Source of the DNA: Neolewinella persica DSM 23188
GTDB taxonomy: Bacteria > Bacteroidota > Bacteroidia > Chitinophagales > Saprospiraceae
DNA length: 62,815 bases
Direction of reading: 5' to 3'
NCBI RefSeq assembly: GCF_000373105.1
Contig: NZ_KB890420.1
Location: forward strand, 60,914-123,728
Made by a program: the position numbers and the translations under genes
Part shown: piece after piece, positions 1 through 8,346 of the stretch
Layout of the letters: every line of letters starts with the position of its first letter
How positions within the stretch are numbered: the first letter of the stretch is position 1
The notes under the pieces: model-generated
Told to the model about the DNA's origin: nothing
Database searches by the model: none
What the model saw: the letters and a program-made list of their open reading frames with translations, nothing else

Positions 1-343
1 CTTCGCAAGCCGTTTGTTCCCGGTTGGTGTTGAAGCCGGGGCCGCAGGTTGTACATGAAGTGGCGCCATTACCGGAGATGGTTCCGGGGGGACAGGTAAC
101 GCAGGTTTGTCCGTTGCTGAAAGTCCCGGCGGGGCAGAGTTCACAGTCGGTTCGTTGGGCGTTGGCGACGGAACCGGGAGGGCAAGTTGTGCATTGAGTC
201 GCTCCCACACCAGAGATGGTGCCGGGGGGGCAGGTTATGCAGGTTTGTCCGTTGTTGAAGGTGCCGGCGGGACAACTTTGGCTCAGCAGGGAATAGGGCA
301 GAAATACCAGAAAAAAGAAGGAAAGTACGAACTTTACGAGCAT
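1..343 (-). CDS. Cys-rich repeat secreted protein, N-terminal part (runs off left edge)
   Basis: Reading the minus strand from ATG at 343 gives an open frame to the window edge (about 114 residues). It starts with a signal peptide (MLVKFVLSFFFLVFLPYSLL, then SQ), followed by repeats of about 24 residues with the pattern CPAGTF-N-GQTC-TCPPGTISG-GAT-C-TC. This Gly/Cys periodicity resembles the ephrin/TNFR-like Cys-rich repeats (GCC2_GCC3 type) of large secreted adhesin-like proteins. The rest lies outside the window, so total size and any C-terminal sorting domain are unknown. The gene is divergent from the Rieske oxygenase at 521. The plus-strand frame opposite it is a shadow. Confidence 0.75.
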   Translation of the reverse strand, partial: MLVKFVLSFFFLVFLPYSLLSQSCPAGTFNNGQTCITCPPGTISGVGATQCTTCPPGSVANAQRTDCELCPAGTFSNGQTCVTCPPGTISGNGATSCTTCGPGFNTNREQTACE

Positions 344-455
344 GGGAGCAGTGTTTCGGGGGGTGCGGGGATTCACCTATTAATTACCTCACCTGGGAAA
401 CCGTTACGGTAATAGAGGGAAAGTCTATCTAACCCGGCTTTTATACCATTAATTT

Positions 456-472
456 GCACCTGCGGCCGCGCC
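456..472 (+). repeat. 17-bp dispersed repeat, copy 1 (forward)
   Basis: Exact GCACCTGCGGCCGCGCC, in the divergent intergenic region between the Cys-rich protein and the Rieske gene. It defines the consensus used for the other copies. Confidence 0.8.
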
Positions 473-520
473 CTGGTATTTTAAATAGTTACCGAAGGTC
501 TGATATAGATTGGGCGTATA

Positions 521-1648
521 ATGCAAGGATTAAACAGGTTCTTAAATGCTTCAAATTTCACTATGTACCAGATCAACCCCAACCTCCACAAAGCCGAAAC
601 CCTCCCAACTGATTTCTACCAAAATCCTGCGGTATGGGAAGTTGCTAAGGAGAAGATATTTTGTCGTAGTTGGCAGTTTGTGGGGGATGAGCGGCGGTTG
701 TTTAACGGACCAGAGAATATCCACCCATCCTGGATACTGGAAAAATATCTCGACGAACCGATTTTGTTGACAAAGCAAGGAGAAGACATCAAATGCCTGA
801 CCAATGTCTGCACCCACCGGGGGTTCCTGATGGCGCAACATCCGGCACAGGTACGGAAGCTGACGTGCCAGTATCATGGTCGGCGGTTTGACCTCGACGG
901 TAAGTTTGAGTTTATGCCGGAGTTTAAGGAGGCAGAGGATTTCCCTCGTCCGTGCGATCACCTGCACCAGCTGCCGCTGCTACGCTGGCGGCAGTGGTTA
1001 TTCACGGCGGTTGATCCCCGGATTGATTTCCAGGCAATTGTTAATAAGCTGGAAGAGCGACTGTACTTTCTGGATTTCGAATCCTTCACCTTTTATCCAG
1101 AGTATTCCAAAACTTACAACGTACAGGCCCATTGGGCGCTGTATCTGGACAATTATATGGAGGGTTTTCACGTGCCGTTCGTGCACAACGATCTCGGCGC
1201 ATTACTTGATTATGGAAGCTATGTGACGGAGACCTACGACAATATGGTGTTGCAGATAGGGTACGCGAGTAGTGGTGATTTTACCTTCAAGTTCCCGGAG
1301 GGGCACCCTGATTTTGGGCGTGAGGTTACGGCCTATTACGTTTGGGTGTACCCGAATTTTATGCTGAACATTTATCCCTGGGGCGTGCAGCTCAACATCG
1401 TTCGGCCGGTGACCCCGACGTTCACGAAGGTGGAGTTTCTGTACTACATACATGACCACGATACCTTCGAGCTGATGAATGGGGCCAACCTGGCCGAGAA
1501 AACGGAGCGGGAGGACGAATTCGTGGTTGAGGCCGTGCAGCGGGGTATCAGTTCCCGGTTTTACCAGGCGGGGCGGTTTTCACCCAAGCGTGAGAATGGG
1601 GTGCATGCTTTACACCAGATGATTGCCGGAGCGTTGGCCGAAGAATAG
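521..1648 (+). CDS. Rieske (2Fe-2S) ring-hydroxylating oxygenase alpha-subunit-like protein
   Basis: A 375-residue Rieske non-haem iron oxygenase. The Rieske cluster ligands are visible as C97-T-H99 and C116-x2-H119. The catalytic domain has the iron-binding stretch D210-N-x2-E214-x2-H217-x4-H222. Overall shape matches the choline/carnitine/stachydrine monooxygenase branch, which takes electrons from a separate reductase; no reductase is nearby, so the substrate cannot be named. A second possible start is ATG at 563 (MYQINPN), which trims an unconserved-looking 14-residue leader and may be the true start. No clear Shine-Dalgarno sequence precedes either. Confidence 0.85.
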   Translation: MQGLNRFLNASNFTMYQINPNLHKAETLPTDFYQNPAVWEVAKEKIFCRSWQFVGDERRLFNGPENIHPSWILEKYLDEPILLTKQGEDIKCLTNVCTHRGFLMAQHPAQVRKLTCQYHGRRFDLDGKFEFMPEFKEAEDFPRPCDHLHQLPLLRWRQWLFTAVDPRIDFQAIVNKLEERLYFLDFESFTFYPEYSKTYNVQAHWALYLDNYMEGFHVPFVHNDLGALLDYGSYVTETYDNMVLQIGYASSGDFTFKFPEGHPDFGREVTAYYVWVYPNFMLNIYPWGVQLNIVRPVTPTFTKVEFLYYIHDHDTFELMNGANLAEKTEREDEFVVEAVQRGISSRFYQAGRFSPKRENGVHALHQMIAGALAEE

Positions 1649-1838
1649 GCGCGGCTGCGGTCGCAGTAACCGCCGCAGGCAGCAGCTTAGCTAATGAGCG
1701 AATAGGGAAATGGTTACCTTTCGCATCCTTGCGCTTGCTCACCGTGGCGAATAAGCGCAGCGCATTGAGGAGTATCAGCGGTAGCCTTTCTCTCATTCAC
1801 CATTCCCCCATTCACTTTTTTGGCGGGGCCGCAGGTGC
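1649..1838. repeat. Intergenic repeat block with a degenerate 17-mer at the left and a true 17-mer at the right
   Basis: Bases 1648-1666 (GGCGCGGCTGCGGTCGCAG) look like a decayed reverse-orientation 17-mer, and 1822-1838 is a clear reverse copy. The DNA between, roughly 1693-1805, is homologous in opposite orientation to 7548-7655: both contain GGCTRCCGCTG, then TGCGCTGCGCTT, then TTCGCCAYGGT, and end near TTCGCYATT or TTCGCTCATT. I see no gene here. Confidence 0.6.
1822..1838 (-). repeat. 17-bp dispersed repeat, copy 2 (reverse)
   Basis: GGCGGGGCCGCAGGTGC, preceded by a T-run and followed by AAG. The same flanks recur at 33543, 39262 and 62692. Confidence 0.75.
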
Positions 1839-1965
1839 AAGAAAAGTTGGAATAAGCAGGGTAGGGGCCTTTTGGTCTAAGGTCGTAAACTATTGGTCGA
1901 TACTAAAATGCCTGGTTGAACGAAAGGGAGTCCAAGACGTATCTAGTGATACCACTCCCTTAGCT

Positions 1966-2223
1966 ATGGAACTAACCTTTGTCGATTACCTGGGCTTTTC
2001 CGGCGTTTCCCTGATCCTGCTGGCCTTCTTTCTGAATCTGCGCAAAATGCTTGATACGGAACACCTGGTCTATATCCTGCTGAACCTGGTGGGGGCGGCA
2101 CTGGCCTGCCTGGCTTCCATACTGATGGAGTACCTGCCGTTTGTGTTGCTCGAAGGCGTTTGGCTGTTGGTGTCCGCAGCTGCGCTGCGGCGGAAATACC
2201 GGCGTTGGCGGCTGGTTGACTAA
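1966..2223 (+). CDS. Small membrane protein, CBU_0592-like
   Basis: An 85-residue protein starting at ATG 1966 (MELTFVDYLG). It has three hydrophobic segments (FSGVSLILLAFFLNL, YILLNLVGAALACLASIL, LPFVLLEGVWLLVSAAAL) and a basic end. The pattern of an N-terminal DxxG segment, then YILLNLxG, then ExxWxLxS matches the small CBU_0592-like membrane family, whose function is unknown. The frame is open further upstream to 1729, but that part runs through the repeat block and does not look like protein, so I place the start at 1966. Confidence 0.7.
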   Translation: MELTFVDYLGFSGVSLILLAFFLNLRKMLDTEHLVYILLNLVGAALACLASILMEYLPFVLLEGVWLLVSAAALRRKYRRWRLVD

Positions 2224-2384
2224 TTACTTTTCGCTGGACAAAATGTACTTCCGTAGAAGTACGGAGAGAGGTGGAGTTGATTACTCATCCGGAATTTTCT
2301 AAAAACCAAAATTTCACCCCCTCCAAACCAAACTGAAGTCTTCATGAAGCTTCCGACGGTCCATCAGCCGACCAGTCTTTCTAT

Positions 2385-2434
2385 CCAACAAATTCTTTTG
2401 GTCTGGCGAAGCCGGTCAAAATGTTACCTGACGG
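2385..2434. repeat. Palindromic element, copy A, at a convergent junction
   Basis: About 50 bp forming an imperfect hairpin around GGCGAAGCC, with AACAAATTCTTTTGG on the left and GTCAAAATGTTACCTGACGG on the right. A second copy lies at 61295-61348. Both sit between converging genes, so it may act as a bidirectional terminator, but it is longer and more conserved than a simple terminator. Confidence 0.6.
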
Positions 2435-2461
2435 CTAAGGACAATTGTGCCGGGAAGCAGG

Positions 2462-2953
2462 CTATTCCAACAGCTCCTTCATCTCATCAGAAGAGAGCAC
2501 CTGAACGGGTCGATTGATACTTTCTTCGAGTGAGATGAAGGTTTCCGTGCGTTGAATACCCTCGTACGCCTGGATCCGGGCCAGCACCTTGCGTAAGTGG
2601 TTGGTATCCCGACAAACGACCTTAAGAAAAATGCTGTATCCGCCGGTGAGGTAGTGTGCAGACACTATTTCCTGAATTCCCTTCAGGTAGGCCGTAGCTG
2701 GCTGGTATTCGCCGCTGCTTTTGAGGAATACGCCGAGAAATGCCGTAATGTCGTAGCCCAGCCTTGTATGGTCTACTTCAAGCGTTTGCCCGGTAACGAT
2801 GCCTGCAGCAATGAGTTTGTTCATCCGAACGTGGATGGTGCCTCCGGAAACGAAAAGCTTCGCGGCCAGGTCGGTATAGGGTCGCTTGGCATTCTCCATC
2901 AGGAGGGCCAGGATCTTACGGTCGAGGTCGTCGAGGTCGTAGGTTTTACTCAT
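2462..2953 (-). CDS. Lrp/AsnC family transcriptional regulator
   Basis: A 163-residue regulator. The N-terminal winged helix-turn-helix has the family start LDDLDRKILALLMENAKRPYT and a recognition region around GTIHVRMNKLIAAGIV. A ligand-sensing RAM/AsnC domain follows, with GGYSIFLKVVCRD and a C-terminal LEESINRPVQ. The organisation resembles Bacteroidota AsnC-type regulators of amino-acid metabolism. No obvious target lies next to it; the upstream neighbour at 3282 is divergent. ATG at 2953 is the family start. Confidence 0.9.
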   Translation of the reverse strand: MSKTYDLDDLDRKILALLMENAKRPYTDLAAKLFVSGGTIHVRMNKLIAAGIVTGQTLEVDHTRLGYDITAFLGVFLKSSGEYQPATAYLKGIQEIVSAHYLTGGYSIFLKVVCRDTNHLRKVLARIQAYEGIQRTETFISLEESINRPVQVLSSDEMKELLE

Positions 2954-3120
2954 GGAAGTGGCTTGAGGGCGGGAAGATAACTAGCAGTATTGATGATTTA
3001 CAGGCCGGTGATGGAAATGACTTAATATAACCCCGCTGGTATATAGGTTTTCTTCCCCTTGCTCCATTACAATTCCCTGCTGCTGCTGCTGTCACGCCTA
3101 AGAGAAATAGCAAATGGTAG

Positions 3121-3136
3121 CTTATTAGCTAATAAG
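3121..3136. promoter_or_regulatory. 16-bp perfect palindrome upstream of the T9SS cargo gene
   Basis: CTTATTAGCTAATAAG is a perfect palindrome in the 328-bp divergent region between the Lrp/AsnC gene and the gene at 3282. Lrp/AsnC proteins bind palindromic sites and often control divergent neighbours, so this is a candidate operator. The rest of the gap (2954-3281) holds a short CTG run and a CACCTTTG sequence at 3213-3220 that resembles a -7 element. Confidence 0.35.
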
Positions 3137-3281
3137 CGGTAAAACAATCCGTTCGGGCCGATTTTACAGTCATTACGTTCGATTGTGCAATCACTTGCCT
3201 CCCCCTTGCGCTCACCTTTGTGGTATTCAATTACACACGGCTTCCACTGCTTTGGATTAGGAAGCTTTTAATCAATCCATA

Positions 3282-4460
3282 ATGCGTTCGCTCTTTACCT
3301 CAGTCTGTTTCTCACTTCTTACCGTCTTCCTGTCTACGGGTTCGGTAGCTGCTCAGATCACGATCAATAACGATAACTTTATTCGTCCTTCCGGCTTCAT
3401 CGATAGTTCCTATTCAGTGCCTCGATCGATGGTTCCACCGCCCGTAACTGGTGAGAACCTGACTTGGGATTATTCCGACCTGACTTATGACTCCACCTAT
3501 TATCGCGAATTCATCGCTGGTATGGATACACTTCTGCCGACGGCACTGAATTATACTGAGGCAGGTATTTATTTTGGGGCCCTTCAGGCAAATTCCCAGA
3601 CATGGGAGGGACAGTCCGTAAACGGTTACAGTGACTTAATTGGGATTACGATTCAGGATACGACCTTCAATATCACGCCATTGACCGGAGGCCCAACGGA
3701 CAATTTTCACATCGTCGGTGGTACCATTCCCTACACAAACGGCGGTGCTAATTCACTGCCTTTTCCCATCACTTTTGGCAGCCAATGGGACACTGAATAC
3801 AGCGAGGTAATCAATTATGATATTACCGTTGCCGCATTTGGCCTCAACTCGGTTCCCGGTACTATCCGCGAAGATGTGGCCGTCAGCCGGGAAGTTGTAG
3901 GCTACGGACGGGTCAGATTGCCGGGCGTAGGTGACGATCCCGACCCGTTCTACGATGTCCTGCTGGTAAAACTGACCAGGACGTCGGTAGACAGCGCCTT
4001 CCTGGGCGGTGCTCCGGCCCCGGTAGCATTACTGAATGCATTCATGTTTACTCAGGGAGAGGTGACCAGGGACACGGCATTCCTTTTTTACGGACTCGGA
4101 GAGTTTGGGGTTGCACTCATTAACCATAACCTTAGTAATGGCCAGGTTTTCTTCCGTCCCGTTGGCGGCAACCTCACCTCTACCTATACCCTACGCTTGC
4201 TGGAAAGTAATGTGTACCCCAACCCCATCGTGGCGGGTGACCAGTTGATTTTCGAAGTGCCCGAAGGTCTCCCTGCTGGCACTCAACTACAACTGATCGG
4301 AATGGATGGTCGCCTTACCTTTCAGAAAGTACTAACGACCAGACAGGCAGCCCGGATTGAAGTGTCCTTGCCCACCGGTCTTCCCGCTGCTCCCTACGTA
4401 TATACCGTTCGTTCTGCCAACGGCCAATTGCTGGTCAGTGGTAAACTGGAGGTGCGGTAA
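3282..4460 (+). CDS. Secreted protein with T9SS C-terminal sorting domain
   Basis: 392 residues: signal peptide (to about residue 25, SVAAQ), a beta-rich middle with no domain I recognise, and a C-terminal T9SS type A sorting domain (from NVYPNPIVAGDQLIFEV through GMDGRL to YTVRSANGQLLVSGKLEVR). The sorting domain predicts export by type IX secretion. A rho-independent terminator follows at 4533-4570. Function of the middle region is unknown. Confidence 0.85.
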   Translation: MRSLFTSVCFSLLTVFLSTGSVAAQITINNDNFIRPSGFIDSSYSVPRSMVPPPVTGENLTWDYSDLTYDSTYYREFIAGMDTLLPTALNYTEAGIYFGALQANSQTWEGQSVNGYSDLIGITIQDTTFNITPLTGGPTDNFHIVGGTIPYTNGGANSLPFPITFGSQWDTEYSEVINYDITVAAFGLNSVPGTIREDVAVSREVVGYGRVRLPGVGDDPDPFYDVLLVKLTRTSVDSAFLGGAPAPVALLNAFMFTQGEVTRDTAFLFYGLGEFGVALINHNLSNGQVFFRPVGGNLTSTYTLRLLESNVYPNPIVAGDQLIFEVPEGLPAGTQLQLIGMDGRLTFQKVLTTRQAARIEVSLPTGLPAAPYVYTVRSANGQLLVSGKLEVR

Positions 4461-4532
4461 GCGCTAAAAAAGATGTTTGAATTAATGAATTGCTATCGAA
4501 TAACATTTTGAACAAGTAGGCTTATACTTTTA

Positions 4533-4570
4533 GGTGAACACGGCTCCCAACCGTTGTTCACCTTTTTTTT
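4533..4570 (+). terminator. Rho-independent terminator
   Basis: GGTGAACA, then a loop, then TGTTCACC and eight T residues. It ends the gene at 3282-4460. It also shows that the TTG-initiated extension of the downstream kinase (from 4554) overlaps a terminator, supporting the ATG at 4608. Confidence 0.85.
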
Positions 4571-4607
4571 GCACCTTTATCTCCGAATTAAGGCTTTATC
4601 TCTTCGA

Positions 4608-7427
4608 ATGGCTGTCCAAAACATTTTGTTTACGTTGCGGCTAGCTTTGATGGCCACCGTGAGTGTCGTGCCTGCCTTTCTCGCTGCGGACACCATTCCA
4701 ACCTACATTTTCCAGATCGATGGAGATCAAAGAGTAATTCTGGACGATGCCGTGCGGTTATATCCCGACACCTCCTCCGCACTCACTATTGAAGAAATTT
4801 TAGCCGGTAGGGGTCCGGCCTTCGTGAAGCGCGATGCGCTTTCTTTTGGCGTAGATTCGTATAACCTGTGGTACCGGTTGCGGGCAAGTAATCCTACCAA
4901 TCGTCAGGTAAGTAAAGTCGTCTTCGTTTCTCTCTCAATCCTGGAAGGAGATGTTTACGTCACGGATGGTGGTCGCATCATCAGTGAGGCAAAAACCGGG
5001 AGCCTTACGCCGCCTGGAGAGAAAGCCATTTACTCCCAGAAGAACTATTTGAAACTTGAAATACCGCCGGGGAGTACCCGTACGCTTTATCTGCGAACAA
5101 ATAAGGGGAATAACTTCCTGTCTTGTTGCCCTAATCTGATGATTGCAAATTCTCCCCGATGGATGAGGGCCCGACTATTTAGGCGTGGAGTAGGGCGTTT
5201 CTTCTATCTGGGTATAATGGTGCTGATTGGGGTGATCAGCCTGTTCTCCTATTATTTATTTCGCAAGTCTATTTTTCTGTCATTTGGTGCACTAATGATC
5301 TTATTTGGTGGTTATTTCGTGGTGCAAACCGCTAATCAAGCGCCGCTTTTTCCTGGCGGAACCTCAGTTGCAACCGACACATGGATAAGGCTGATTTTGG
5401 CGGGAATACACCTGATGTTCTTTCTTTTTACGGTTTCGTACCTGAAATTGTCTGAAGCGTTACCCCGCATTTTCCAGGTTTATCGCATTCTTACTTTCTT
5501 ATTGGTTAGCGAATTACTGTTTCTTTCGGTTTTGGGGCAATTGTCAGAAGGGTTTAACCAAGCTAGCAGGCTATTTAGCCTGGCCTGGGTCCTATTTACT
5601 TTCTACCTGGTGGTCAAACTTGCCATCTACGGAAGCAAAGCCGCACGTGTTTTGGCGCTCTCTTTCTTTTTGTTAATGATTGGAGCAATAGTTGACCTGG
5701 CAGCAATATTGCCCTATTTTCATAACAATGTACTGGTCTCTAATAGCCTTCAGATCAGTACTGTTTTCTTTGCTGGTATCATATTCCGGGAGCTCTTGGC
5801 AGGCTTTTCCGAACTCCGCCGTCAAAAAGAGCAACTCGCGGAAACAGCCACCCTGAAAAGCCGGTTCTTTGCCAATATTACCCACGAATTCCGTACGCCA
5901 CTCACCTTAATGCTGGCACCCTTACGGCAGGTGATCAACCAGACAGAAGATACGGAGAGCATTCAGTTACTGGAGTTGGCAGAGCGTAATGCCGAGCGGC
6001 AATTAGAACTCGTGGACCAGCTGTTGGACCTGGCGCAATTGGACGCAAAGGCACTACGTTTACAGGCTGCTCGGGCAGACTTCAGCGCCTACCTTCAGCG
6101 TACCGTCGCAGCCTACGAATCATTAGCGGTACAACAGGATATACAGCTGTTACTGGACCTGCCCGAGATGCCGGTTACGTTATATTTTGATGAGGAAAAA
6201 ACAGACCGAATAATCCTGAATTTGCTGTCTAATGCCTTCAAGTTTACGCCCGTTGGAGGTACAATAAAAGTGGCGATGACGCAGGATGCAAAAGAAGTTG
6301 AAATAGCAATATCTGATACTGGTCGAGGTATTACCCCGGAGCTTTTGCCCCATATTTTCGACCGCTTTTTCTTGGCTGGGAACAGCAAAACAGATACAAA
6401 AGGCACCGGTATCGGCTTGGCGCTGGTCCGGGAAATGGTTCTGTTACACCATGGGAGGGTCAGAGTGGAAAGTCAGGTAGGGGAGGGCTCTACTATCACT
6501 ATTTGTTTTCCTCTCGGCAGGGAGCACCTTCAACCCGAAGACCTCTTTAAAAGTCCACTTTCTTCTACGGAGTTTCGCAGGAATAGGAGCTCAATTACCC
6601 TGAATGAAGCCAGCAGCGCAGCTTCAGGCAGAACCCTGGAACCAGCCAGCAGCGCAGCTGCAGGTACTCACTCCTCTGTACTCCTCATCGAAGACAACGC
6701 CGAAATGCGCGCCTTCATCACCCAGATGCTCGCTCCCACCTACCGGGTAATCACCGCTGTGAACGGCGTGGAAGGCGTTCGACTCGCCCTCGATTCACCT
6801 CCGGACCTCATCGTTAGTGATCTGATGATGCCGGAAAAGGATGGCTACCAGGTTTGCCGTGAACTGAAAGCTGATCTCCGTACCAGCCACGTTCCGATCA
6901 TCCTCCTAACCGCCCGCGCCTCTCGGGATGCTCGTGTCATCGGACTTGACGAAGGTGCCGATGACTACCTTACCAAACCCTTCGATGCCCGGGAATTGCT
7001 GGCCCGTGCCGCTAACTTGATCCGCTCCCGCCAGATCCTCCGCGAACGCTTTGCCAGCTCCATCTTTGTTAAGCCAAGCGAACTCGCCGTTACCACTCTG
7101 GACCAAGACTTTTTGACGCGTGCCCTGGAACATGTAGAAACCCACCTGAATGATGCCAATTTATCAGTCGATCAATTAGCCGAGGTACTCAACACCAGCC
7201 GGACACAATTAAACTCGAAGTTGCGGGCCCTGGTCAATCAGTCCAGTAACCAGTTTATTCAGTCCGTAAGGTTGCAACGAGCGGCACAGTTGTTGCGCCA
7301 GGAAAATACCACGGCCAAGGAAGTTGCTTATACTTGCGGCTTCAGTAGCCCGGAATACTTCTCCCGACTTTTTAAGGCGGAGTACGGGATGACGCCAAAG
7401 GGGTATGCACGGGGGGACGCAGAGTAG
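4608..7427 (+). CDS. 7TMR-DISM hybrid sensor kinase / response regulator / AraC-type protein
   Basis: A one-protein two-component system of 939 residues from ATG 4608. Order: signal peptide; extracytoplasmic sensor of the 7TMR-DISM type; about seven transmembrane segments; histidine kinase with H-box NITHEFRTPL (His about 426), N-box NLLSNAFKFTP and G-boxes DTGRGI and GTGIGL; a Ser/Ala-rich linker; a receiver domain (LLIEDNAEM, phospho-acceptor Asp about 738 in VSDLMMPEKDG, Lys in TKPF); and an AraC-type helix-turn-helix (EVAYTCGFSSPEYFSRLFK). Such proteins usually control nearby carbohydrate or surface genes; the target here is unknown. The linker has an internal duplication of CCAGCAGCGCAGCT. 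Confidence 0.92.
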   Translation: MAVQNILFTLRLALMATVSVVPAFLAADTIPTYIFQIDGDQRVILDDAVRLYPDTSSALTIEEILAGRGPAFVKRDALSFGVDSYNLWYRLRASNPTNRQVSKVVFVSLSILEGDVYVTDGGRIISEAKTGSLTPPGEKAIYSQKNYLKLEIPPGSTRTLYLRTNKGNNFLSCCPNLMIANSPRWMRARLFRRGVGRFFYLGIMVLIGVISLFSYYLFRKSIFLSFGALMILFGGYFVVQTANQAPLFPGGTSVATDTWIRLILAGIHLMFFLFTVSYLKLSEALPRIFQVYRILTFLLVSELLFLSVLGQLSEGFNQASRLFSLAWVLFTFYLVVKLAIYGSKAARVLALSFFLLMIGAIVDLAAILPYFHNNVLVSNSLQISTVFFAGIIFRELLAGFSELRRQKEQLAETATLKSRFFANITHEFRTPLTLMLAPLRQVINQTEDTESIQLLELAERNAERQLELVDQLLDLAQLDAKALRLQAARADFSAYLQRTVAAYESLAVQQDIQLLLDLPEMPVTLYFDEEKTDRIILNLLSNAFKFTPVGGTIKVAMTQDAKEVEIAISDTGRGITPELLPHIFDRFFLAGNSKTDTKGTGIGLALVREMVLLHHGRVRVESQVGEGSTITICFPLGREHLQPEDLFKSPLSSTEFRRNRSSITLNEASSAASGRTLEPASSAAAGTHSSVLLIEDNAEMRAFITQMLAPTYRVITAVNGVEGVRLALDSPPDLIVSDLMMPEKDGYQVCRELKADLRTSHVPIILLTARASRDARVIGLDEGADDYLTKPFDARELLARAANLIRSRQILRERFASSIFVKPSELAVTTLDQDFLTRALEHVETHLNDANLSVDQLAEVLNTSRTQLNSKLRALVNQSSNQFIQSVRLQRAAQLLRQENTTAKEVAYTCGFSSPEYFSRLFKAEYGMTPKGYARGDAE

Positions 7428-7514
7428 TTTTATGTTTGGTACAATTTGCCCAGGTAGGCAAAAGCCTCCGACTGCTCCAATGAACCGTTCGAAAATGCCT
7501 CTTACCCTTTCATT

Positions 7515-7531
7515 GCACCTGCGGCCGCGCC
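7515..7531 (+). repeat. 17-bp dispersed repeat, copy 3 (forward)
   Basis: Exact consensus GCACCTGCGGCCGCGCC. It is followed by TAAAAAGTGAAGG and then a segment at 7548-7655 homologous to 1693-1805. So here the 17-mer is the end of a longer element shared with copy 2. Confidence 0.8.
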
Positions 7532-7547
7532 TAAAAAGTGAAGGAGG

Positions 7548-7655
7548 AAATGGTTGAATGGCTGCCGCTGTTACTACTCACTGCGCTGCGCTTGTTCGCC
7601 ATGGTATGCGAAGCGAACGATGCGTGTGGTAGCTATTCCCTCATTCGCCATTCAG
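7548..7655. repeat. Second copy of the long intergenic repeat (inverted relative to 1693-1805)
   Basis: It contains GGCTGCCGCTG, TGCGCTGCGCTTGTTCGCC and GCGAAGCGAAC, and ends CCCTCATTCGCCATTC. GTTCGC and GCGAAC within it could form a hairpin. It lies between the converging ends of the sensor kinase and the nuclease-like gene; I see no gene in it. Confidence 0.55.
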
Positions 7656-8183
7656 TTATTTACTTACTCCGAAAGGCAGCCCATGCTCCCGGGAGGCCTC
7701 CGCAACGATCACCTGTTCTCCGGCGGGCATTCGTTCCAGCAGTAATCCCTCAAGGGCATTATCATAGCCGGTCTTACGTTCGGGCGTTTCCATCCAGAGT
7801 ACGAAAACTGTTTTATTGACTTGTTCGCAGCGCCGCCGGGCTTCGGCCCAGAACCAATAATTGGAAGAAAACGGTTTGCGGGGCTGTCGCTCCAACCACC
7901 ATAGCTGCAGCCGTCGCCACCAATGCCGCCTCAGGTAGGTATCTACGATACGAATGAGCCGCTGACTGTCGATGAATTTCGTCGCGACGTGGGCAGCCAA
8001 TACCTCAGGTGGTTTCCGATTGGCCCGGTACTCCTTCCCATCGCGGTCACTGATGCGCGGGCGGTAGTTCTTTACTTCAATGAGCCATAGCTTTCCGTCC
8101 GGAGAAAGGCCAATAAAATCAACCCCTTTCAGCCCGTGGCCGCTGAGGCTCTGATACGCAACGGTATCGTCGTACTTCCGCAC
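7656..8183 (-). CDS. PD-(D/E)XK nuclease-like protein; 5' end uncertain
   Basis: 175 residues from GTG 8183. The core GLKGVDFIGLSPDGKLWLIE, followed by VKNY, gives the D-x(n)-E-x-K arrangement of PD-(D/E)XK nuclease-fold proteins; the family usually has an NERD-like or VRR-like hypothetical annotation. The frame stays open upstream to 8243 and reads KFQESNLTFYFPNDWAVRKY, which looks like genuine family sequence. Yet there is no ATG, GTG or TTG in that extension before the stop at 8244-8246, where the tandem array begins. The real start may therefore have been lost or be non-canonical. Confidence 0.6.
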   Translation of the reverse strand: MRKYDDTVAYQSLSGHGLKGVDFIGLSPDGKLWLIEVKNYRPRISDRDGKEYRANRKPPEVLAAHVATKFIDSQRLIRIVDTYLRRHWWRRLQLWWLERQPRKPFSSNYWFWAEARRRCEQVNKTVFVLWMETPERKTGYDNALEGLLLERMPAGEQVIVAEASREHGLPFGVSK

Positions 8184-8250
8184 CGCCCAATCGTTGGGGA
8201 AGTAGAAGGTGAGATTGGATTCTTGAAATTTGATGGGTGTAAGTTACGGG

Positions 8251-8340
8251 TTACAGCGTCGCTTCGCTCCTGTTGCAGGTGTTGCAGGGTCGCTTCGCTC
8301 CTGTTGCAAGGGTTGCAGCAATCTCATTGGAATGCCTGCA
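8251..8340. repeat. Inverted arm of the tandem array with hairpin
   Basis: Two units reading GTCGCTTCGCTCCTGTTGCA (at 8258 and 8289) lie in the opposite orientation to the main array. They are joined to it by TTGCAAGGGTTGCAG, then CAATCTCATTGGAATGC, then CTGCAACCCCTGCAAC, which can form a hairpin. Confidence 0.7.
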
Positions 8341-8346
8341 ACCCCT

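Noticed and set aside
107..412. Plus-strand frame at the left edge
   Set aside because: It is opposite the Cys-rich secreted protein and is Gly/Ser-rich shadow sequence without a domain.
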